In this document: one piece after another, positions 6,063 through 13,551 of the stretch
Position numbering within the stretch: position 1 is the stretch's first letter
How the letters are laid out: each line of letters opens with the position of its first letter
NCBI GenBank assembly: GCA_900549185.1
Contig: URNM01000016.1
Coordinates: 1-21,359, forward strand
Source of the DNA: an uncultured Collinsella sp.
GTDB taxonomy: Bacteria > Actinomycetota > Coriobacteriia > Coriobacteriales > Coriobacteriaceae
Direction: 5' to 3'
Length of the DNA stretch: 21,359 nt
Program-made: the position numbers and the translations under genes
The notes under the pieces: model-generated
Told to the model about the DNA's origin: nothing
The model's input: the letters and a program-made list of their open reading frames with translations, nothing else
The model's database searches: none

Positions 6063-6421
6063 GGCCGAGCACGCAACCAACGACCAGGTCGTCTGTATCG
6101 AAGAGCTCTGCGATGAATCCGAGCGCCTGGCCGAGGCCGGTGAGGATTACTCCGCCGCCGACACCGCGTTCCACAATGCCATTGCCGAGAGCTCCGGAAA
6201 CCTCGTCGTTCCCCGCCTGATGGGCGTGTTCAAGGCATCCGTCCCCCTCTTTATCGACGTGACCGGCAAAAATGTTCGTCGAGGAAACTATCCGCACGCA
6301 CCGCGATGTGGCCGACGCCATCGCCTCACGCAATCCCACCGCCGTGCACGACGCGATGTATTTGCATCTGGTGTACAACCGCAACATGATTGCGGAGGGA
6401 GCAGAAGCAAAAGGCATTTAG
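6052..6421 (+). pseudogene. C-terminal remnant of a GntR-family (FCD domain) regulator, frameshifted
   Basis: The frame from about 6052 reads ARMAAEHATNDQ, then DTAFHNAIAESSGNLVVPRL, the helical core of an FCD ligand-binding domain with its metal-binding Asp and His. At the A5 run 6268-6272 the homology jumps one frame and continues MFVEETIRTHRDVADAIASR to TAG 6419-6421. Removing one A restores a continuous domain. The N-terminal winged helix and the first FCD helices are absent. It is head-to-head with the GntP remnant, so one deletion of the divergent promoter region and both 5' ends explains the layout. It cannot bind DNA as it stands. Confidence 0.82.
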
Positions 6422-6458
6422 GGCCCGACAATAATCTTTCTTTGGCAAAACGCAGGCA

Positions 6459-6494
6459 GCGGCTGCCCAACACACAGGGCAGCCGCCGCTTTTT
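6459..6494 (+). terminator. Terminator between the gntR remnant and the OYE gene
   Basis: GCGGCTGCCC (6459-6468) and GGGCAGCCGC (6477-6486) are perfect inverted copies with an 8-nt loop, followed by T5 at 6490-6494 on the plus strand. It follows the GntR stop by 37 bp. The minus strand has TTTT about 10 nt beyond the stem, so it may also stop the converging reductase transcript. Confidence 0.8.
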
Positions 6495-6520
6495 GCAATC
6501 GATTGGTGCAAAGGGGTTGA

Positions 6521-8470
6521 CTAGAGCTCGCAGGCAACCTTGTAGCCATCGCCGATGGCGTCGCGGATGTTGCCGCACTTGTTGGCATCGCCCAACACGT
6601 GGGTGGTAACGCCGGCTGCAGCCAGGTCGTCGGCCAGCTTGGTATTGGGACGATAGCCCATGGCAAGCACCAGCGTATCGGCACCGGCGATGGTGTGGAC
6701 CTCGCCGTCCTTCTCGTAGCTGATAGTGTCCTCGGTGATCTCGGTCACCTTGGCCTCGGTCAGCACGTGAACGCCCTTGGAGAGCATGCGCGTGATGAGC
6801 ACCGCGCGACCGGCACCGCCCTCGTTGGCGGCGAGCGTCTTGGTCATCTCGATGACGGTGACATCGCGATTGGCCGGCGAGAGGTCATTGACCAACGGGG
6901 CCAGGTAATCGGCCGTCTCGCAGCCGACGGTGCCGCCGCCGACGATGACGATCTTCTTGCCCGGGAAAGCCTTGCCGCCCAGCAGGTCGTCGGCCGTCAT
7001 AACCTGCTTAAAGCCCTGCATGAAGGCCGGAGCGATGGGCTCGGCGCCATAAGCCAGGACAACCTCGTAGCCGGCGTAGTCACGCTGAATGTCCTCGGCA
7101 GTAAGCTCGGTGCCAAATACGCACTTCACGCCCGCCTCAGCAAGACGGCGATACTGATATTTGATCACGCGGGTGAGTTCCTGCTTTGCCGGCGGAACGG
7201 CCGCGATGCGCATCTCGCCACCCGGCTCATCCTGCTTGTCAACGAGCACCACGTTGTGTCCGCGCTTGGCGGCAATGTAGGCAGCCTCCATACCCGCAGG
7301 ACCAGCGCCCACAACGAGCACGTTCTTAGCCTCGGCGGCAGGCTCGTAGCCAGCCTCGTCGCGCTCCACGTCCGGGTTGACGGTGCAGGAGATGCGCTTG
7401 CCGAACATGATGCCGTTCAGGCAGCGCAGGCAGCCGATGCAGGGGCGGATGTCGTCGGCGTTGCCGGCAGCGGCCTTGTTGCAGAACTCGGCATCGCACA
7501 GATTGGCGCGGCCCATCATGCAGATGTCGGCGGCACCGTCCTCGATCAGTTCCTCGGCAATCCAGGCCTCGTTGATGCGGCCGACGGTGGCGACGGGAAT
7601 GTTGACGTGCTTTTTAATCTCGCGCGAGCAGGCGGCGTGCGAGGCCTGCTGGGTACCGGCAGCGGGAATCGCGGAGCCGCGCTTGATGGTGGTACCGCCC
7701 GACACATGAATCATGTCGACACCGGCCTTCTCCAGGCGACGCGAGACGTAGATCATGTCGTTGAGGGTCAGGCCGCCATCGGTGTACTCATCGCCCGAGA
7801 TGCGGACGTCGATGATAAAGTCCTTGCCGCAGCGCTCGCGAATCTCGGCGATGACCTCGAGCAGGAAGCGCATGCGGGCGTCGAGCGAGCCGCCGTACTC
7901 GTCGGTACGCTTGTTGTAGAGCGGAGTCAAAAAGCCGCCGAGCATGCCGTGGGCGTGTGCCGCATGGACTTCAACGCCATCGACGCCAGCCTTCTGCATA
8001 CGCACGGCAGCGTCGCCAAACTGATGCGTGAGCTCGTGAATCTCGTCGACCGTGATGGGACGCGGTGCCTCGCGGGCGTAAGACGGGCCCACAAAGGACG
8101 GAGCGATCAGGCGCGGCGTGCCCGGAATGTTAAAGGCCATGTAGGCGGGATGGAAGAGCTGCGGCATGATCTTGCAGCCATACTCGTGGACGGCCGCGGC
8201 GAGCTTTTCCCAGCCGGGGATAAACGTGTCGTCGTAGCAGCACATGTCACCCGGCAGATAGGTATAGGTGGGCTCGACCGTCACGACCTCGGTAATGATC
8301 AGGCCCACGCCGCCCTTGGCGCGGGCACGGTAATGATCGACCAAGTCGTCGGTCACATAGCCATGATCGGCCAGGTTGGTGGACACCGGCGGCATAAAGA
8401 CGCGGTTCTTGACCTCGGTCGTACCGACCTTGATCGGGCTAAAGAGCATCGGGTAGGCAGAGGACTCCAT
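6521..8470 (-). CDS. Old Yellow Enzyme-family NADH:flavin oxidoreductase (enoate/dienoyl-CoA reductase type)
   Basis: 649 aa with the three-part layout of 2,4-dienoyl-CoA reductase, 2-enoate reductase and BaiCD. An FMN TIM barrel covers about residues 1-335 (PQLFHPAY; HAAHAHGMLGGFLTPLYNKR; EYGGSLDARMRF). A 4Fe-4S motif has Cys344, 347, 350 and 362. An FAD/NAD part has GAGPAG at 388-393 and a second Rossmann motif, VIVGGGTVGCE, at about 508-518. Such enzymes reduce alpha,beta-unsaturated acids, CoA esters, steroids or bile-acid intermediates with NADH in the cytoplasm; the substrate here cannot be told. ATG 8470 with AAGGAAC upstream is preferred over an in-frame codon at 8557, since the extra 29 residues do not resemble the family. 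It appears monocistronic. Confidence 0.92.
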   Translation of the reverse strand: MESSAYPMLFSPIKVGTTEVKNRVFMPPVSTNLADHGYVTDDLVDHYRARAKGGVGLIITEVVTVEPTYTYLPGDMCCYDDTFIPGWEKLAAAVHEYGCKIMPQLFHPAYMAFNIPGTPRLIAPSFVGPSYAREAPRPITVDEIHELTHQFGDAAVRMQKAGVDGVEVHAAHAHGMLGGFLTPLYNKRTDEYGGSLDARMRFLLEVIAEIRERCGKDFIIDVRISGDEYTDGGLTLNDMIYVSRRLEKAGVDMIHVSGGTTIKRGSAIPAAGTQQASHAACSREIKKHVNIPVATVGRINEAWIAEELIEDGAADICMMGRANLCDAEFCNKAAAGNADDIRPCIGCLRCLNGIMFGKRISCTVNPDVERDEAGYEPAAEAKNVLVVGAGPAGMEAAYIAAKRGHNVVLVDKQDEPGGEMRIAAVPPAKQELTRVIKYQYRRLAEAGVKCVFGTELTAEDIQRDYAGYEVVLAYGAEPIAPAFMQGFKQVMTADDLLGGKAFPGKKIVIVGGGTVGCETADYLAPLVNDLSPANRDVTVIEMTKTLAANEGGAGRAVLITRMLSKGVHVLTEAKVTEITEDTISYEKDGEVHTIAGADTLVLAMGYRPNTKLADDLAAAGVTTHVLGDANKCGNIRDAIGDGYKVACEL

Positions 8471-8583
8471 ACAGGGTTCCTTTCGTTTGAGCCGCTCGGC
8501 GGCAGTTGCTAACGTACTTATCGTATCAGTATCCGCCGCATTCGCACTCGCTCGCACTCCCCACCTTCAATCCCGACCCTCAC

Positions 8584-8658
8584 AAAAAAGTTGCGGTGGA
8601 ATACGGAGTAGATAAGGCCTTTGACAGCCAAAACAGTCCGTATTTCACCGCAACTGAT
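8584..8658 (-). repeat. 75-bp stem-loop repeat, copy 1; kdpC terminator
   Basis: Arms 8589-8607 (AGTTGCGGTGGAATACGGA) and 8637-8655 are inverted copies with one exception: C to T at 8645, a G-U wobble in plus-strand RNA but a C-A mismatch in minus-strand RNA. The loop 8608-8636 is 29 nt. On the minus strand the stem is followed by T6 (8589-8584), so it can terminate kdpFABC 61 bp after the kdpC stop. Over 75 bp it is identical, apart from that base, to copy 2 at 16983-17057. The rest of 8471-8718 holds no gene that I see. Confidence 0.85.
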
Positions 8659-8718
8659 GGGCGGGGTGGACTTGAGGGCTCAGATAGTCAGTCATGCCCT
8701 CATCCGCCACTCCCTCAC

Positions 8719-9309
8719 CTACAGCGCGCCGTCCAGCATAAGGTTCACCTTGAGCACGTTGACCGTGGGCTCGCCGAACACGCCGAGGAAACGGCCCTTG
8801 GTGCACGCGGCAATGATGTCGCGCACCTCGTCCTCACTTTTGCCCGTGGCCTTGGCAAGGCGCGGGACCTGGTACTCGGCGGCATCGGGAGAGATCTCGG
8901 GGTCGAGCCCTGAGCCGGAACACGTCACCAGGTCGACGGGCACAGCGTCCATATCGGCATCGGGGTTGGCGGCGCGGATCTTCTTCACGCGCGCATCCAC
9001 AAGCTGCCGATACTCCTCACTCGCCGGGGACAGGTTGGATGGGGCACCATACGCCATGAGCTCGCCATCTTCGCCTTCGAAAATTGACACGTTCTGGATG
9101 CGGCCCCACATGTGATCCTCATCCTCGAAGTTCTGGCCGATGAGCTCGGAACCCACAACCTTGCCGTCGACCGTAATGAGCGAACCGTTCGCCTGATACG
9201 GGAACGCAACCTGGGCAATGCCGGTCACGACAAGCGTATAGCCCAGGCCGCAGACAACGGTAAACAGCGCGAACACGCCCAGTGCGCGCGATGCAACACC
9301 TTTGAACAT
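8719..9309 (-). CDS. kdpC: KdpC, subunit of the K+-transporting ATPase
   Basis: 196 aa, the normal length. One N-terminal membrane helix (about residues 10-33, FALFTVVCGLGYTLVVTGIA) is followed by an extracytoplasmic domain. Family blocks are visible: GSELIGQNF, LVTCSGSGLDPEISPDAA (about 125-142) and a C-terminal FGEPTVNVLKVNLMLD. KdpC stabilises the KdpA/KdpB assembly and aids nucleotide and K+ affinity. ATG 9309 follows GGAGG by 5 nt; a GTG at 9321 overlapping that Shine-Dalgarno is less likely. It starts 12 nt after the kdpB stop and is the last gene of kdpFABC. Confidence 0.95.
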   Translation of the reverse strand: MFKGVASRALGVFALFTVVCGLGYTLVVTGIAQVAFPYQANGSLITVDGKVVGSELIGQNFEDEDHMWGRIQNVSIFEGEDGELMAYGAPSNLSPASEEYRQLVDARVKKIRAANPDADMDAVPVDLVTCSGSGLDPEISPDAAEYQVPRLAKATGKSEDEVRDIIAACTKGRFLGVFGEPTVNVLKVNLMLDGAL

Positions 9310-9321
9310 ACAAACCTCCAC

Positions 9322-11377
9322 TTACATAATGCCGCAGAACGCGAGCAGCATGTCGATGAGCTTGATGAATACGAACGGGGCAACGATGCCGCCCAGACCC
9401 CACACGAGCAGGTTGTGGGTCAGCAGCTGTCCGGACGGGACCTCGCGGTACTTAACGCCCTTCAGCGCGGCCGGGATCAGCGCGACGATAACGAGCGCGT
9501 TATAGATGATGGCCGAAAGAACCGCGGACAGCGGGCTTGCCAGACCGAGGATGTTGAGCGCGCCAAGGCCCGGGTAGATCGGCGAGAACAGGGCCGGGAT
9601 GATAGCGAAGTACTTCGCCATGTCGTTGGCGACCGAGAAGGTCGTAAGCGAACCGCGGGTCATGAGCAGCTGCTTGCCGATACGCACGACCTCGATGAGC
9701 TTGGTGGGGCTGGAGTCGAGGTCGACCATGTTGCCGGCCTCCTTGGCAGCCTGGGTGCCCGTGTTCATGGCCACGGCGACATCCGCCTGCGCCAGCGCCG
9801 GCGCGTCGTTGGTGCCGTCGCCGGTCATGGCGACCAGGTGGCCCTCACGCTGGAACTCGCGGATCTTCTCGAGCTTGCCCTCAGGGGTGGCCTCGGCCAG
9901 GAAGTCGTCAACGCCGGCCTCGGCGGCGATTGCCGCGGCGGTGAGTGGGTTGTCGCCCGTCACCATGATGGTCTTGATGCCCATCTTGCGCAGGTCGGCG
10001 AACTTCTCCTTAACGCCGGACTTGATGATGTCCTTGAGGTACACAACGCCCAGCACGCGGCAGTTCTTGGTCACGACCAGCGGGGTGCCGCCGGCCTTGG
10101 CGATGCGCTCGACGGCTTCGTCGCACTCCTGGGAGAACACGCCGCCGGCTGCCTCCACATAGGTGCGCACGGAATCGGCAGCGCCCTTGCGAATCTCATT
10201 GCCCTCGTAGTTCACACCGGACATGCGGGTCGCCGCGGTGAAGGGGATGAACTCCATACCCTTATCCTCGAGTGTGCGGCCGCGCAGACCGAACTGCTCC
10301 TTGGCGAGCACGACGATGGAACGGCCTTCGGGGGGTCTCGTCGGCCAGCGAGGAAAGCTGGGCGGCATCGGCCAGCTCCGCGGGATCGATGCCGTCGACC
10401 GGGATGAACTCGGCGGCTTGGCGGTTACCCAGGGTGATGGTGCCGGTCTTGTCGAGCATGAGGATGTCGACGTCGCCGGCGGCCTCGATGGCGCGGCCGG
10501 ACATGGCCAGCACGTTGGCCTCGTTCAGACGGCTCATGCCGGCGATGCCGATGGCGGAAAGAAGGGCGCCGATGGTAGTAGGAGCCAGGCACACGAGCAG
10601 CGCCACGAGCGTGGTCACGGCCGTGGGGTTGTCTATGTCGTTAAGACCGACCGAGAAGCAGGAGTAACAATACAGGGCCAGCGTGACCAGGATAAAGACG
10701 ATGGAGAGGGCCACCAGGAAGATCTCCAGAGCGATCTCGTTAGGGGTCTTCTTGCGCGCGGCACCCTCGACCATCGCGATCATCTTGTCCAGGAAGCTCT
10801 GGCCGGGCTCACTGGAGATCTTGACGATGATCCAGTCGGACAGCACCGTGGTACCGCCGGTAACGGCAGAGCGGTCGCCGCCGGCCTCGCGGACCACGGG
10901 GGCGGACTCGCCGGTGATGGCGGACTCGTCAACGGAAGCAGCGCCCTCGATGACGTCGCCGTCGCCGGGAATCTGCTCGCCGGCGCGTACGATCACCAGG
11001 TCGCCGCGCGTGAGCTCGGTGCCGGGAACGACGGTGAAGTGCTCCTTGTCCTCAACGGACTCGATGCGATGGGCCTCGACATCCTTCTTGGCCGCACGCA
11101 GGGAATCGGCCTGGGCTTTACCGCGGCCCTCGGCAAGCGCCTCGGCGAAGTTCGAGAACAGGTCGGTAAGCCACAGGATGACCGCGATGGCGACCACATA
11201 GTAGGTGGGCACACCCGCGTCCTGCACGCCGAAAATGGAAGCGACGGCCAGGACGGAGGTCATGACGGCGGAAAGCCACACCAGGAACATGACCGGGTTT
11301 TGAATCTGGACGCGAGGATCCAGCTTGGCAAACGAGTCGCGGACCGCGCGGCCCATCATGTCTTTTTGCATAGTCAT
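9322..11377 (-). pseudogene. kdpB: KdpB, ATPase subunit of the K+ pump, with +1 frameshift
   Basis: The two halves together give the complete 684-aa P-type ATPase expected. Motifs are actuator TGES at 155-158, phosphorylation DKTGT at 309-313, then in the second half GDNPLTAAAIA and GDGTNDAPAL. After SLADETP (about residue 349) the frame is lost at G6 in 10330-10335 (C6 on the coding strand) and reaches a stop at 10262-10264 after about 22 foreign residues. With five C the reading DETPEGRSIVVLAKEQFGL continues perfectly. So it is either a sequencing error, slippage-based phase variation, or recent inactivation. ATG 11377 follows AAAGGAGG; the gene begins 16 nt after kdpA. Confidence 0.92.
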
Positions 11378-11393
11378 AAATCTGCGCCCTCCT

Positions 11394-13217
11394 TTACGCA
11401 ATCATCTGGAAGAACTCGGCAACGGGGCCAAGCGCCAGGGCCGGGAAGAAGCTCAGGGCACCGATCAGCAGAACGATGAACACGAGCAGGAATACGAACA
11501 TGCCGTTAGTGGTAGACAGGGTACCGGCGCTCTCGGCGACCTTGCCCTTCTTGGCCAGCGAGCCGGCGATAGCCAGCGTACCGATGATAGGCATGAAGCG
11601 GGCGAACAGCATCTCGAGGCCGAGCATGACGTTGATCCAGGGAATGTTGCAGTTCATGCCTGCAAACGCCGAGCCGTTGTTGCCGCCGCATGAGGTGAAG
11701 GCATACAGCGCCTCGGAGAAGCCGTGCGCGCCACCATTGTTGAGCTGGTCGGCAAGACCGGGCACCATGCAGGCGATGGCCGAGCACACCAGAATGGCAA
11801 ACGGAGTTGCCAAGCACAGGACAACTGCCCAGCGCATCTCGCCCGGCTCGATCTTCTTGCCCAGGAACTCAGGCGTGCGTCCGACCATGAGGCCGGCGAT
11901 GAACACTGTGAGGATGGCGAAGCCGATCATGCCGTACAGGCCGCAGCCCACGCCGCCGAAGACGACCTCGCCCAGCGCTATCTGGAGCATCTGGACAAAC
12001 CCGCCGAGCGGGGTGTAGGAGTCGTGCATGGAGTTGACCGAGCCGTTGGAAGCAGCCGTCGTGAAAGCGGACCAGGTGGAAGAGGAGGCGATGCCAAAGC
12101 GGCTCTCCTTGCCCTCCATGTTGCCGCCGGCCTGGCCGTCGGTCATCTCGATATTGACCGCTCCGCCATCGGCCAGCTGCGGGGTGCCCGCATGCTCGTT
12201 GACGGCAATGATGCCGGTGAAGATCACCAGCAGGATAAGCATCGCCGCGAAGATGGCCTTGCCCTGCTTGGTGTTCTTGACGCCGATACCGAAGGTGAAG
12301 CAGCAGGCGGCCGGGACCAGCAGCAGGCTGGTCATCTCGATGATGTTGGTGAAGGCACTGGGGTTCTCATACGGATGGGCGGAGTTCACGCCGAAGAAGC
12401 CGCCGCCGTTGGTGCCGGACTGCTTGATGGCGACCTGAGGAGCCGCGGGACCCTGGGGCAGGAACTGCTCGGTAACCACGCGCGCACCCTCGACAACCTT
12501 GCCGTCGACCTTGACCGTGTCGCCCTCGATCTGGGCGCCGTCGATGACGCTCCAGCCGCCGTCTGCATTAGGCTGGACAGCGACGGGCTCTACGAGCTCA
12601 GCCTTCTGAGCCGGCTGGAAGTTGGAGATGACGCCACCGGCAGCCAGGCAGATGCCGAACACGAGGTTCAGTGGAATGAGCACATACAGGACGGTGCGGG
12701 TGAGGTCGGCCCAGAAGGAACCCAAACCCTGCTCCTTGACCTGACGGAAGCCGCGGATCAGCGCGAACATGACCGCGATACCGGTGCCAGCGGAAACGAA
12801 GTTCTGCACGGTGAGGCCCATGAACTGCACAAGGTAGGACAGGGTGGTCTCACCGGAGTAGGACTGCCAGTTGGTGTTGGTTATGAAGGAAGCAGCCGTA
12901 TTGAACGACAGGTCCCACGACACACCCGGCAGGTGCTGGGGATTGCCCGGCAAGAAGGACTGAAGCGTCTGGAGTGCCACAAGAACCACGAGGCCGATCC
13001 CCGAAAAGACCAGCACGCTCGCCAGATAGCGCCTACACCCCATCTGCTCTGCCGCGTCGATGCGAAGCAGACGATAGACGCCACGCTCCACAGGAGCAAT
13101 CACAGGCGACAGGAACGTATGCTCACCATCCATGATATGGGCCATGAACCGACCGAGCGGAACGGCCAGGACGATGAGCACGGCAAAGTACAAGATGTAC
13201 TGAATCGCAGCGTCCAT
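11394..13217 (-). CDS. kdpA: KdpA, K+-channel-like subunit of the K+-transporting ATPase
   Basis: 607 aa, about 50 longer than E. coli KdpA (557). It is membrane-embedded; four pore loops supply the K+ filter, and at least three are clear: FITNTNWQ (about 111-118), GTNGGGFFG (about 268-276) and TSCGGNNGSAFAG in the C-terminal half. The extra length is mostly an extracytoplasmic insert at about residues 207-245 (NADGGWSVIDGAQIEGD region) just before the second pore loop, a place where E. coli is short. ATG 13217 uses AGGAG located in the last codons of kdpF, so the two are coupled. The reading frame is intact. Confidence 0.95.
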   Translation of the reverse strand: MDAAIQYILYFAVLIVLAVPLGRFMAHIMDGEHTFLSPVIAPVERGVYRLLRIDAAEQMGCRRYLASVLVFSGIGLVVLVALQTLQSFLPGNPQHLPGVSWDLSFNTAASFITNTNWQSYSGETTLSYLVQFMGLTVQNFVSAGTGIAVMFALIRGFRQVKEQGLGSFWADLTRTVLYVLIPLNLVFGICLAAGGVISNFQPAQKAELVEPVAVQPNADGGWSVIDGAQIEGDTVKVDGKVVEGARVVTEQFLPQGPAAPQVAIKQSGTNGGGFFGVNSAHPYENPSAFTNIIEMTSLLLVPAACCFTFGIGVKNTKQGKAIFAAMLILLVIFTGIIAVNEHAGTPQLADGGAVNIEMTDGQAGGNMEGKESRFGIASSSTWSAFTTAASNGSVNSMHDSYTPLGGFVQMLQIALGEVVFGGVGCGLYGMIGFAILTVFIAGLMVGRTPEFLGKKIEPGEMRWAVVLCLATPFAILVCSAIACMVPGLADQLNNGGAHGFSEALYAFTSCGGNNGSAFAGMNCNIPWINVMLGLEMLFARFMPIIGTLAIAGSLAKKGKVAESAGTLSTTNGMFVFLLVFIVLLIGALSFFPALALGPVAEFFQMIA

Positions 13218-13220
13218 AGT

Positions 13221-13307
13221 TTACGAATCACTCCTCATCAGAATGTAGATGTAATAGATAAGAAGTCCAATGCAGACGACTCCGATGATGGGAATGAGGA
13301 TGTCCAT
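13221..13307 (-). CDS. kdpF: KdpF, small membrane peptide of the K+-transporting ATPase
   Basis: A 28-aa peptide with a single hydrophobic helix (ILIPIIGVVCIGLLIYYIYI, residues 3-22) and a basic end, the length and character of KdpF (29 aa in E. coli). It lies directly before kdpA with 3 nt between stop and start, and has its own Shine-Dalgarno (AAAGGGG). KdpF stabilises the KdpABC complex in the membrane. Position, length and hydropathy together make the call firm even though such a short peptide is easily missed. Confidence 0.9.
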   Translation of the reverse strand: MDILIPIIGVVCIGLLIYYIYILMRSDS

Positions 13308-13551
13308 TTACCGCCCCTTTCACGCGCGGTCCGATGTCTCGGACGCCTACCCTCGCAAGCGTCTGGGGACAGTAAACGCTTCTAGGGATTAAAGAGGCGT
13401 GAGGGCCGGGGCTCACGACCTTAAGATGCCGTAAAGATGCAGGTAGAAAGCACTATTGCGGCTGCAGTGCGCCTATACTCGACCTCGCGAGCATACAGTG
13501 GCGTCTTCGCCGCGTATGCACGCATGGACAACGCTTCAGAAAGGCTACGCT
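13308..13551. promoter_or_regulatory. Divergent kdpF/kdpD control region
   Basis: A 244-bp region between the two operons. AAGATGC occurs at 13423-13429 and 13434-13440, an 11-bp period typical of OmpR/PhoB-family response-regulator sites, so it is a candidate KdpE box. On the kdpF side several inverted repeats overlap: GTCCGA/TCGGAC (13329-13344), AAGCGT/ACGCTT (13357-13381), GACGC/GCGTC (13342-13363) and CGTGAG/CTCACG (13398-13417). The GACGCTT arm can pair with either neighbour, so alternative leader folds are possible. TATACT (13474-13479) could be a -10 for kdpD, but no good -35 is present. Confidence 0.45.

Noticed and set aside
8471..8557. 29-residue N-terminal extension of the OYE-family protein
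   Set aside because: No Shine-Dalgarno at 8557; the family begins near the MLFSPIKVG block, and ATG 8470 has AAGGAAC.
13308..13450. c-di-AMP (ydaO-type) riboswitch before kdpF
   Set aside because: Kdp genes are sometimes controlled this way, but I could not find the conserved ydaO blocks, and the leader seems too short.
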